36,263 nucleotides of DNA, from NCBI GenBank assembly GCA_029573015.1, contig JAKQHK010000050.1, positions 1-36,263 on the forward strand. The letters run 5' to 3'. Source of the DNA: a bacterium. Its GTDB lineage: Bacteria; Patescibacteriota; CG2-30-54-11. The position numbers and the translations under genes were made by a program. Shown here piece after piece: positions 1-8,068 of this stretch (the stretch's first letter is position 1; the number at the start of each line of letters is the position of its first letter). The notes below the pieces were generated by a model. That model was not told the origin of the DNA, made no database searches, and saw only the letters and a list, made by a program, of their open reading frames with translations.

Positions 1-1
1 C

Positions 2-943
2 GAACGCCCCAAAGCAGACGAGAAGCTAAGCATGAAAGAGCTGGAGGATATTGTCCAGAAAGTGCAGTGGAAGGCGAGCGAAGATGTAAGACGCATCCTG
101 GCTCAGGAGACCGGCTATCAGGAAATCGAAGTCAAGCTTGTGAATGCTGCCGTGGTCGACGTCCAGATCGACGGCTACAAAATCAACAATCCCATTGGTT
201 TCCAGGGACGCAAGGTAAGCATCGGCATCTACAATTCCTTTGCCCCGCTTGTCCACCTCGGCGCCCTGCAGACCATCGCCGAGGAGCTCGATCTCGACCT
301 GCTCGGTATAGCTACAGAACCCTATGCGGTCGCCGTTTCCGTCGGCAATGACGAAGCGGGCGAATTCAGCGCCATTTTCATTGATGTAGGCGGCGGTACA
401 AGTGACGTAGCCCTTGTGCGTAACGGCGGCGTCGCCGGAACTAAAATGTTCGCGCTCGGAGGAAGAGCCTTCACCAAACGCATTGCGTCTCATCTTAACA
501 TCGGCTTTGATAAAGCCGAACAGATGAAACTGGATTACAGCAACCAACAGCTAGACAGCGCCACAGCCCAGCTGATACGGAATATCCTCGAACCGGATGC
601 CCAGGTCTGGCTCTCGGGCATCGAGCTGATCCTGGACGAACTAGCCCAGTCTGAACACCTTCCACCACGCATTCTCCTCTGCGGAGGCGGCAGTGCCCTC
701 CCGGAAATCAAACATGCCCTCGAAACGTACAATTGGCAAAAAACCCTGCCATTTGCCCGCGACCCGCAGGTAAATTTCATCAAGCCTGCAGATGTCCTGA
801 ACATGAAGGATGAAACCGGCCTCATGATCTCGCCCCAGGATATCACTCCCATGGCGCTCGGCAATCTGGCGCTCGATCTCATGGGCGAGGAACGGATCGT
901 GGATTCCCTGCTCCGCAAAGTCGCCCGCGTTATGCAGCAATAG
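2..943 (+). CDS. FtsA/PilM-like actin-fold ATPase, 5' truncated by window edge
   Basis: Frame is open to the left edge (ERPKADEKLSMKELED...). Motifs DVGGGTSDVALV, ALGGRAFTKRIA and LLCGGGSALP match the FtsA/PilM/Hsp70 ATPase fold. Confidence 0.8.
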   Translation, partial: ERPKADEKLSMKELEDIVQKVQWKASEDVRRILAQETGYQEIEVKLVNAAVVDVQIDGYKINNPIGFQGRKVSIGIYNSFAPLVHLGALQTIAEELDLDLLGIATEPYAVAVSVGNDEAGEFSAIFIDVGGGTSDVALVRNGGVAGTKMFALGGRAFTKRIASHLNIGFDKAEQMKLDYSNQQLDSATAQLIRNILEPDAQVWLSGIELILDELAQSEHLPPRILLCGGGSALPEIKHALETYNWQKTLPFARDPQVNFIKPADVLNMKDETGLMISPQDITPMALGNLALDLMGEERIVDSLLRKVARVMQQ

Positions 944-1205
944 TCGTTAGTCTTGAGTTTTGAGTCCTTAGTCGTCAATATCTCGTCCCCAGTCTCTCAT
1001 TCCCTATCACGCAACCTATGAAGCATAACCCGTTAATCAATAATAATACGTAAATTATAATTTGTAACCTGTTTGGGTAGTAGTTCCTCTGATAAGGGTG
1101 TACCGTAATCAAAACTTGTAACCCGTAACCCGCCTGCCCACCGAAGTCCCGTCATTTGACGGGACGAAGGAGGGCCAACTCGCAATTAACTAACTCCATA
1201 TTCAT

Positions 1206-2936
1206 ATGAACCTCCCTCCCGCTGCTAAATTACATGCCATTTATCTCGAATCACATGACGAGATCACCTCGATCATCGATCAGATCCGTTCGGTTCCTGA
1301 TGAGGTCATTGCTATCGTAGCCGCAGAACGTTCGGGCCTGCTACAAAGCCTGGTAAATCTCAAGCTGCTCCAGCGCAACAGTACGCTCCAGAATAAGCAG
1401 ATCCTGCTGGTCTCGCCGGATCCGGTTGTCGCTGCACTTGCCAAACAGATCGGCATCCTGGTTTTCCCCAAGCTCGATGCCGCCAAACGCCATATTTCTC
1501 CGGAGAGTGCTACACCTGAGGAAGCGACTGAAAGCGTCACCGATGCTGCCCCGGCGGACGTTCCTGAAGCAACTGCCCCAGATCAAAATTATGAAAAACA
1601 GGAAATCAAACATGCGACCTTCGGCTTGGACCGGACCGCACACAAATTTACCGAGAAGATCGCCGAGACAACTAAAATCCTCCCCAATCTGTTTACCAGG
1701 CCGGACGCAGGCGAACAACCAAAAACCATGATCCAGTTCAACAGCCGGCCGCTGGCAATCGTAACGCTGGTGTTCATCCTGGTGTTCCTCGCTATTGGTC
1801 TCTATGCGGCTAATACCATCCTGCCCTATGCCCGTATAACCCTTGTCCCGAAGACTGAAGAGTTCTCGCTGGAAATCGAAGCACTGGCCTCAGAAAAAGT
1901 TACCGAGGTCAATTATTTTACAAAAGAACTTCCGGCCAGCTATTACGAAACCTCCGAAGAGCTTGAATCAGCTGCCAAGGCTACCGAGGAAGTCCAGATC
2001 GGAGCCCAGGCCCGGGGAATCGTGTCCATCTACAACAAGGGTTATTCCAAAGCTTTCTCCCTGCCTGCCGGTACAGAAGTCACCAGCTACAACGGCCAGG
2101 TTTTCCAGCTTGCCGTCGATATAACCGTACCCGGTCTGCTAGTCGAAGGAGGGCAGACCTACCCCGGGACAAAAAACCAGGTGGAAGTCATCGCGCGTGA
2201 GCCGGGCGAAGAATACAACATCGAAAAGGATAATTTTTCCATTGCCGGCTATGATACCAATCTTGTCTGGGGAGAAAGTTACGAAACATTTTCCGGAGGC
2301 GAAAAACATGATGCGATCGTCATCGGTCAGGCGGACATCGACACCCTGCGCACCAAATTGCTGACAGATCTCACCACAACGTCGCGTGAAAAACTACAGG
2401 CGCAGCTCCGGGAAGGCCAGCAATTCATCGATGGCAGCCTGCAAGATCGAATTATGGAAGAAATCATCACCTCCGGCGGCCAGCCGGTCAGCGTCGGCGC
2501 TGAAGTCTCCGAGTTCAGCATGAAGATCCGCATGCAAAGCCGTGGTATTGCTTTTGCCGAAAGCCAGCTGCGCGAAATGGTAGAAAAAGAACTTAACATG
2601 TCCATACCTGCCGAATTGGAACCCCTGACCGAACAGCAGTGGGAAATAACCTATACAGTGACTAATTTTGACTACGATATCAAACAGCTGGCTATCAAAT
2701 GCCAGGGCAAGGGATTTGTTGCGCACCGCATCTCCACTCCCACGCTCAAAGAGCAGCTGGCCGGCAAGAATAAAAACGACGCTGAGCTGATCCTCAGTTC
2801 GCTTGGAAACGATGTGGAAAAGTACGAAGTGGAAATCGGACCGTTTTATATTAAAAACATTCCCAGCAAAACAGACAAAATTACCATCGATAAAATTACT
2901 TGGGACCAGTACAACACTGCGCATCCCGCACAATGA
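1206..2936 (+). CDS. Single-TM envelope protein with baseplate J-like extracellular region
   Basis: 576 aa. N-terminal Rossmann-like part, TM segment (LAIVTLVFILVFLAIGLYAA), then a domain (YARITLVPKTEEFSLEIEALA...GIVSIYNKGYSKAFSLPAGTEV) resembling proteins often annotated as baseplate J-like in CPR genomes. Confidence 0.6.
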   Translation: MNLPPAAKLHAIYLESHDEITSIIDQIRSVPDEVIAIVAAERSGLLQSLVNLKLLQRNSTLQNKQILLVSPDPVVAALAKQIGILVFPKLDAAKRHISPESATPEEATESVTDAAPADVPEATAPDQNYEKQEIKHATFGLDRTAHKFTEKIAETTKILPNLFTRPDAGEQPKTMIQFNSRPLAIVTLVFILVFLAIGLYAANTILPYARITLVPKTEEFSLEIEALASEKVTEVNYFTKELPASYYETSEELESAAKATEEVQIGAQARGIVSIYNKGYSKAFSLPAGTEVTSYNGQVFQLAVDITVPGLLVEGGQTYPGTKNQVEVIAREPGEEYNIEKDNFSIAGYDTNLVWGESYETFSGGEKHDAIVIGQADIDTLRTKLLTDLTTTSREKLQAQLREGQQFIDGSLQDRIMEEIITSGGQPVSVGAEVSEFSMKIRMQSRGIAFAESQLREMVEKELNMSIPAELEPLTEQQWEITYTVTNFDYDIKQLAIKCQGKGFVAHRISTPTLKEQLAGKNKNDAELILSSLGNDVEKYEVEIGPFYIKNIPSKTDKITIDKITWDQYNTAHPAQ

Positions 2937-3009
2937 AAACAGTCAATAAATTCTTTCGTTCCTCGATTTATTAGTTCATAAGTTCTTATTTTTTCTTAAG
3001 TTTAAAAGT

Positions 3010-3414
3010 ATGCGCCTGCTCGCTCTGGATTATGGATCCAAGTACATCGGCGTCGCGCTCTCCGACGAGCTGCAGATCAGCTGTCGTGCCCTGCCTGCCA
3101 TCGTGAACTTGTCCCGTCCAAAACAATTGGATACAATACGCGAGTTGTGTGCGACCCACGAAGTGGAAGCAATCGTAATAGGGATACCATTAAGCCTCGA
3201 TAAGACCGAAGGACCCCAGGCAAAGCTGACAAAAAAATTTGCTGGGCAGGTCAGCAGAAAAACTGGTCTAGCCACAATCCTCTGGGATGAAACCCATACC
3301 TCGCAGGCTGCAGAGGAGCTGCTCACCCTGGGTAAAAGCAAGAACAGAAAAGACAAAGCGCGCCTCAACAGCGCCGCTGCTCAAATAATTTTATCCTCTT
3401 ACCTGAACCGCTAA
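3010..3414 (+). CDS. ruvX: Putative pre-16S rRNA nuclease / Holliday junction resolvase YqgF
   Basis: 134 aa; MRLLALDYGSKYIGVALSD, IVIGIPLSLD, WDETHTSQAAEELL, DKARLNSAAAQIIL are YqgF-family motifs. Confidence 0.93.
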   Translation: MRLLALDYGSKYIGVALSDELQISCRALPAIVNLSRPKQLDTIRELCATHEVEAIVIGIPLSLDKTEGPQAKLTKKFAGQVSRKTGLATILWDETHTSQAAEELLTLGKSKNRKDKARLNSAAAQIILSSYLNR

Positions 3415-3417
3415 ATA

Positions 3418-4494
3418 ATGGATGAATTACAGTTCGAAGAGCATGAACCTAAAAAGAAGCACCTGCTGAAAAAAATTCTGGTACTTTTTTTCTTCCTGCT
3501 GCTGCTGACCGGCGCTCTTGTGCTGGCAGCTGTTAATTATTATCAACATCTGCTCAGTACGCCTGCTGATCCGGATGGTGCTGCAGTAGCATTCGTCATC
3601 TATCCCGGTCAGACTGTCAAAGGCATAGCCAAAAATCTCGCTGATCAGGGAATTATTTCCAATGAACTTGTCTTTCGGCTTGCCCTGAAAATTCAAAACA
3701 AGGATTCCCTGATCCAAGCAGGAAATTATCAGCTTAGCCCTAGCCAGACCATGCAGGAAGTGATCGACAGCTTCAAAACCGGCAAGATCGATGAGCAGTG
3801 GATTACGATTCTGGAAGGCTGGCGCATTGAAAATATTGCTGATTATCTGGCGGGCAAAAGCTTAGTCGATCGTGATACCTTTATCTCTATGGCCTATGCC
3901 GGTAATTTCGATTATTCATTTTTAAAATCCCAACCACCCTCCTCCAAGCCCGCAGGCAGCAGCCTGGAAGGATTCCTTTTCCCTGATACCTATCTGATCC
4001 CCGAAGATGCCGGTACTGCGGAAATCATTGAAATACTACTTAATAATTTTGAGAAGAAGTATGTTGCCGATATCGAACCTGCCCTCAACGGACGCTCGCT
4101 TTTTGATATTATCACCCTAGCTGCGATCGTGGAACGGGAAGGACGTGATTTAGCAGAAATGCAGATGATTGCCGGTATATACTACAACCGGCTCGAACTG
4201 GGCATGACCCTCGGAGCTGATCCGACCGTCCTGTATGCGCTGGGGGACTGGTCCACAGTACTTACTGCTGATAATCTAGCGATTGATTCGCCCTACAATA
4301 CCCGCATCAATACTGGCCTCCCCCCGGGACCGATCTGCAATCCGGGTCTGGATGCCATCAAAGCCACGCTTGATCCTGCAGAGACTGATTATCTCTTCTT
4401 CCTCACTGATAAAGATGGTATAATGCGTTATGCGCGCACCAACGCCGAACATAATGCTAATAAAGCCACCTACGGCGTTAGTGGTGTCAATTAA
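3418..4494 (+). CDS. mltG: Endolytic transglycosylase MltG
   Basis: N-terminal TM; EGFLFPDTY, AAIVEREG, IAGIYYNRLELGMTLGADPTVLYALG, YNTRINTGLPPGPICNPGLDAIKA. Confidence 0.95.
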   Translation: MDELQFEEHEPKKKHLLKKILVLFFFLLLLTGALVLAAVNYYQHLLSTPADPDGAAVAFVIYPGQTVKGIAKNLADQGIISNELVFRLALKIQNKDSLIQAGNYQLSPSQTMQEVIDSFKTGKIDEQWITILEGWRIENIADYLAGKSLVDRDTFISMAYAGNFDYSFLKSQPPSSKPAGSSLEGFLFPDTYLIPEDAGTAEIIEILLNNFEKKYVADIEPALNGRSLFDIITLAAIVEREGRDLAEMQMIAGIYYNRLELGMTLGADPTVLYALGDWSTVLTADNLAIDSPYNTRINTGLPPGPICNPGLDAIKATLDPAETDYLFFLTDKDGIMRYARTNAEHNANKATYGVSGVN

Positions 4495-4567
4495 ATTGTG
4501 TTTGTTCGCACGTTTTCAAAAAGATAAAATAATTATCCAATTGGATACAGATTTGTTTTCTTTTAGG

Positions 4568-4597
4568 CAGTTTTTTCTTTTTAAAAAGAAAAAACTG
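4568..4597. repeat. Perfect 30-bp palindrome upstream of tRNA-Pro
   Basis: CAGTTTTTTCTTTTT|AAAAAGAAAAAACTG, exact reverse complement halves. Confidence 0.9.
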
Positions 4598-4605
4598 AAT
4601 TGTTT

Positions 4606-4681
4606 CGGGGCGTAGCGCAGTTGGAAGCGCGCATGCATGGGGTGCATGAGGTCGCAGGTTCGAATCCTGTCGCCCCGACCA
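4606..4681 (+). tRNA. tRNA-Pro(GGG), CCA encoded
   Basis: Cloverleaf: CGGGGCG/CGCCCCG acceptor; CATGC-ATGGGGT-GCATG anticodon arm (GGG); GCAGG-TTCGAAT-CCTGT T-arm; ACCA 3' end. Confidence 0.96.
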
Positions 4682-4689
4682 GATATTCC

Positions 4690-4714
4690 TTCACCTTTTC
4701 TTACCAAGAAAAGG
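4690..4714. repeat. Hairpin CACCTTTTCTT-acc-AAGAAAAGGTG
   Basis: Perfect 11-bp stem with 3-nt loop just 3' of tRNA-Pro. Confidence 0.8.
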
Positions 4715-4902
4715 TGACACCAAAAGAATTGTTTTGATATTACCCTAAAAATCCTGCGAAATCCGCCATAGTGAGCCAAAGGCGAACGAAGGCGGATCGC
4801 CCCGACCACAGAGATCTTAGCGAAGAGTACTGAAAGGATGATGAGCTTTAGAGCTCTGTGTACTAGATTTCGCGTTGCGAAATGTAGTGTTAACCTTCAT
4901 GG

Positions 4903-4935
4903 AAAGCACAAGCGACTTCAGCTGGTGCTTTTTTT
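4903..4935 (+). terminator. Rho-independent terminator
   Basis: AAAGCAC-A-AGC-(GACTTCA)-GCT-G-GTGCTTT followed by T-run. Confidence 0.85.
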
Positions 4936-5077
4936 AAATGCCAGCCTAGTTGCAAGGTGAAATCTCACGATTAACGATGAACGACGTCCAAATCCTGGTA
5001 TAGCTGGTTATTCATTGTTATGAATTGTTATTGCTTGCACCATACACCTATCCCCTAGCACCCGTCCCATGTCTTGT

Positions 5078-5110
5078 GACTCAGGACTAAAGACTCACGA
5101 CTCATGACTA
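5078..5110. repeat. Degenerate tandem repeat upstream of rlmD
   Basis: gactcaggactaaagactcacgactcatgacta (GACTMAB-like units). Confidence 0.75.
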
Positions 5111-5180
5111 TCAACCGATTGCACCGCACATCAGACCATAGTATGCTTGCTAAGTATTCATATTCTGATTACAAACATCT

Positions 5181-6527
5181 ATGCCCAACAAGCATAAAGT
5201 AAAGCAGACCGCGATTCTAACCATCGACAAGCTCGTCTTCGGCGGCGAAGCCATCGGTCGTCTCGATGGGAAAGTCTGCTTTGTCTGGAATGCGCTCCCC
5301 GGCGAGGAAGTTGAAGTCGAGCTGACCAGCAAGAAAAAAACGCACAATAACGGTATAGCAACCAAAATCATCAAGCCCTCACCTGATCGCATCCCTGCCT
5401 GCGAAGACCACTATCTCTCCTGCTCACCCTGGTCTATCATGACCTCGGCAGCTGAGCAGAAATGGAAGAAAAAGATTGCCTTGGAAGCGTATATCGGAAT
5501 CGGTAAACTTCCACCAGAGACTGATCTGGATATCGTTGATGCATCAGATTGTAACGGCAACAATGCCTATGGTTACCGAAATAAAATAGAATACAGCTTT
5601 TGGCATCATGATGCAGACAATCGCATTTCACTTGCTTTTTTCCAGAGAGGCAAGCACTTTCGTGCGCCCATCGAGACCTGCCTCCTGGCTGAACCATGTA
5701 TAAATCAAACTGCTGAACTGATTATCCAATGGTTGAACAATCATGCTATTAACCGTGGGGCGCTGAAAAGTCTGATCATCCGCAGCAATGGACAGGGAGA
5801 TACGATCGCTGCACTATTCATGCGAGAAGAAATCCCTTTTGCCTCGTATCCTAAACTTGGTGCACTGCCTCTGACTGGCACGCAAAGCCCTTCGCAATTC
5901 TGCGGATTTCAAGTATATTTTTCCAACCCTCTCAGTCCCGCTGCCCTGCCAACAAAGCTGCTCTATTCCGCAGGCGATGACTACCTGATCACGAAGCTCA
6001 ATGATGTAAGTCTTAAATTCGGCTCATTGAGTTTTTTCCAAATTAACGTACCTGTTTTTCAGCAGGCACTTGCTTTAATCAAAGAGTACCTCGATCCGTC
6101 CAAAGAAATCGTCGATTTTTACTCGGGCGTCGGCGCGATCAGCCTGCCACTGCACAGCAACTTCAAGCATGCGGTTCTGGTTGATAACAACGAAGAAGCG
6201 ATCGAGTATGCGAAGCAAAATATTACAGCCAACCAAATCACCAACTGCAAAGCAGTTCTTTCGGAATCAGAAAAAATAGTCGACCTGATAAAGCATGATA
6301 AAATCATCATTTTCGATCCACCACGTGCTGGTCTCCATGCTGATGTAGTTGCCAAAGTACTGCAAGAGCTGCCTGAACGGATTATCTATCTTTCCTGCAA
6401 CATCTCCACGCAAGCACGCGATATCCAATTGCTCAGTGATGCCTACAAAGTTTCCCACTTGAAGCTCTATAATTTCTTCCCCCGCACACCGCATATCGAA
6501 AGTCTCGGCGTTTTGGAAAGAAAGTAA
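5181..6527 (+). CDS. rlmD: 23S rRNA (uracil-C5)-methyltransferase, RlmD/TrmA family
   Basis: N-terminal TRAM-like domain (IDKLVFGGEAIGRLDGKVCFVWNALPGEEVEVEL); FFQIN, VVDFYSGVGAISLPL, DPPRAGLH, YLSCNISTQARDIQLL. Confidence 0.9.
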   Translation: MPNKHKVKQTAILTIDKLVFGGEAIGRLDGKVCFVWNALPGEEVEVELTSKKKTHNNGIATKIIKPSPDRIPACEDHYLSCSPWSIMTSAAEQKWKKKIALEAYIGIGKLPPETDLDIVDASDCNGNNAYGYRNKIEYSFWHHDADNRISLAFFQRGKHFRAPIETCLLAEPCINQTAELIIQWLNNHAINRGALKSLIIRSNGQGDTIAALFMREEIPFASYPKLGALPLTGTQSPSQFCGFQVYFSNPLSPAALPTKLLYSAGDDYLITKLNDVSLKFGSLSFFQINVPVFQQALALIKEYLDPSKEIVDFYSGVGAISLPLHSNFKHAVLVDNNEEAIEYAKQNITANQITNCKAVLSESEKIVDLIKHDKIIIFDPPRAGLHADVVAKVLQELPERIIYLSCNISTQARDIQLLSDAYKVSHLKLYNFFPRTPHIESLGVLERK

Positions 6528-6536
6528 AACTTACAC

Positions 6537-7370
6537 ATGAGCGCACGACTCACAGAACAACAAATACGGCAGCTGCAGGAAATGGTACTTTTGCATTACG
6601 AGCAGCACGGCCGTCATGCGCTCCCCTGGCGACAGACGCAGGATCCGTACTGTATTACCGTGTCAGAGCTGATGCTTCAGCAAACGCAAGTTGACCGGGT
6701 CCTCGCGAAATACCTGACCTGGCTCGACGTATTCCCCGACTGGCAGACGCTGGCGCATGCTCCATTCCGGCAGGTCCTGCAGCACTGGCAGGGACTCGGC
6801 TATAACCGCCGGGCGCAGTATCTCCAGCAGACAGCCCGGATTATTCAGAAAGAATACCAGGGCGCATTACCAGTTGAAAGACACCCGCTGCTCAAGCTGC
6901 CGGGCATCGGTCCGTATACTGCGGCTGCCATCCGCGTCTTTGCCTTTGAACAGCCTGATATTGTGATAGAAACAAATATACGCACCGTTTATCTGCATGC
7001 ATTTTACCCTGATGAACAACATATACATGACCAGCAACTGTTGCCCCTGATTGAACAAACCCTGCCCAAGGGCAATCTGCGTGAATGGTACTATGCGCTT
7101 ATGGATTATGGCGCGATGCTCAAAAAAGCCCATCCGAATCCAGGCCGGCGCAGTGCGCACCATACGAAGCAGAGCGCCTTCATCGGATCTGACCGCCAGG
7201 TACGCGGTCAGATCCTCAGATTGCTTACAGCCAAACCGTTACTTTCACGAAAAAAGATAGAACAGGAATTACACATAGATACAGACCGACTCGAACGCAT
7301 TCTTGTACGCCTGACTCAAGATCAACTGATCGCTAGATCAAAACAGCGCTACACCATCTACCAAGGCTGA
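6537..7370 (+). CDS. MutY-like HhH-GPD DNA glycosylase without Fe-S cluster
   Basis: LPWRQTQDPYCITVSELMLQQTQVDRV, LPGIGPYTAAAIRVFAF, ALMDYGAMLKK; the C-terminal C4 cluster is absent and replaced by a winged-helix-like tail. Confidence 0.85.
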   Translation: MSARLTEQQIRQLQEMVLLHYEQHGRHALPWRQTQDPYCITVSELMLQQTQVDRVLAKYLTWLDVFPDWQTLAHAPFRQVLQHWQGLGYNRRAQYLQQTARIIQKEYQGALPVERHPLLKLPGIGPYTAAAIRVFAFEQPDIVIETNIRTVYLHAFYPDEQHIHDQQLLPLIEQTLPKGNLREWYYALMDYGAMLKKAHPNPGRRSAHHTKQSAFIGSDRQVRGQILRLLTAKPLLSRKKIEQELHIDTDRLERILVRLTQDQLIARSKQRYTIYQG

Positions 7371-7446
7371 ATCAAGCCATGCAGTATTTTTGCTCAATTC
7401 ACGTTATAACAACCGAGTGTCTCATCAGCCTTAATACGAAACCTTA

Positions 7447-8016
7447 GTGGCAACCAATACCGAAACAGAACTGGTTCTCAAAGCAAAACAGGATTGCACT
7501 GCGTTCATTCTTCTCTACCGTGCTTATCTGCCGCGAGTATACCAGTATGTTTTTTTTCGAGTGAAAAACCGCGAAGAAGCAGAAGACATTACGAGCACGG
7601 TCTGGGAAAAAGTGTTGACACATCTACCTACATTTAATCCTGCGCACGAACACAGCTTCCCTGCTTGGCTGTTCCGCATTGCGCACAACCAGTTGACAGA
7701 CTTTTACCGCAAGAACTCAAATAACCGTGCACCGCTTCCTCTGGAATCACAAACCGAAACAGCAGACCCGCAGCCCCATCCGCTGGAAACCATTATGAAC
7801 AGAAACAGGGCCCAATCAATAAAGAAATTAGTTGACCGCCTACCTCCCCAGCAGGCCCAAACCATCGAACTACGTTTTTTTGCAGAACTCAAGAATCATG
7901 AAATTGCCCGCCTGCAGGGAATATCAGAAAAAACCGTAGCTTCCAACCTGTGCCGCGGCTTGCGCACCCTGCAGCAGCTCTGGACAGCATCAGGGGATGC
8001 AGTAAAACGTTCGTGA
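7447..8016 (+). CDS. ECF-type RNA polymerase sigma factor (GTG start)
   Basis: Sigma region 2 (LYRAYLPRVYQYVFFRVKNREEAEDITSTVWEKV) and region 4 (LPPQQAQTIELRFFAELKNHEIARLQGISEKTVASNLCRGLRTLQQL). Confidence 0.9.
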   Translation: MATNTETELVLKAKQDCTAFILLYRAYLPRVYQYVFFRVKNREEAEDITSTVWEKVLTHLPTFNPAHEHSFPAWLFRIAHNQLTDFYRKNSNNRAPLPLESQTETADPQPHPLETIMNRNRAQSIKKLVDRLPPQQAQTIELRFFAELKNHEIARLQGISEKTVASNLCRGLRTLQQLWTASGDAVKRS

Positions 8017-8068
8017 CCTCGTTTGTATACATGAAGGCCTTCATTCATGAATCAATAGTGAGCGTACC

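Noticed and set aside
4430-4615. 61-aa ORF overlapping the mltG end and running into tRNA-Pro
   Set aside because: Overlaps MltG and tRNA-Pro, lacks RBS and includes the palindrome; spurious.
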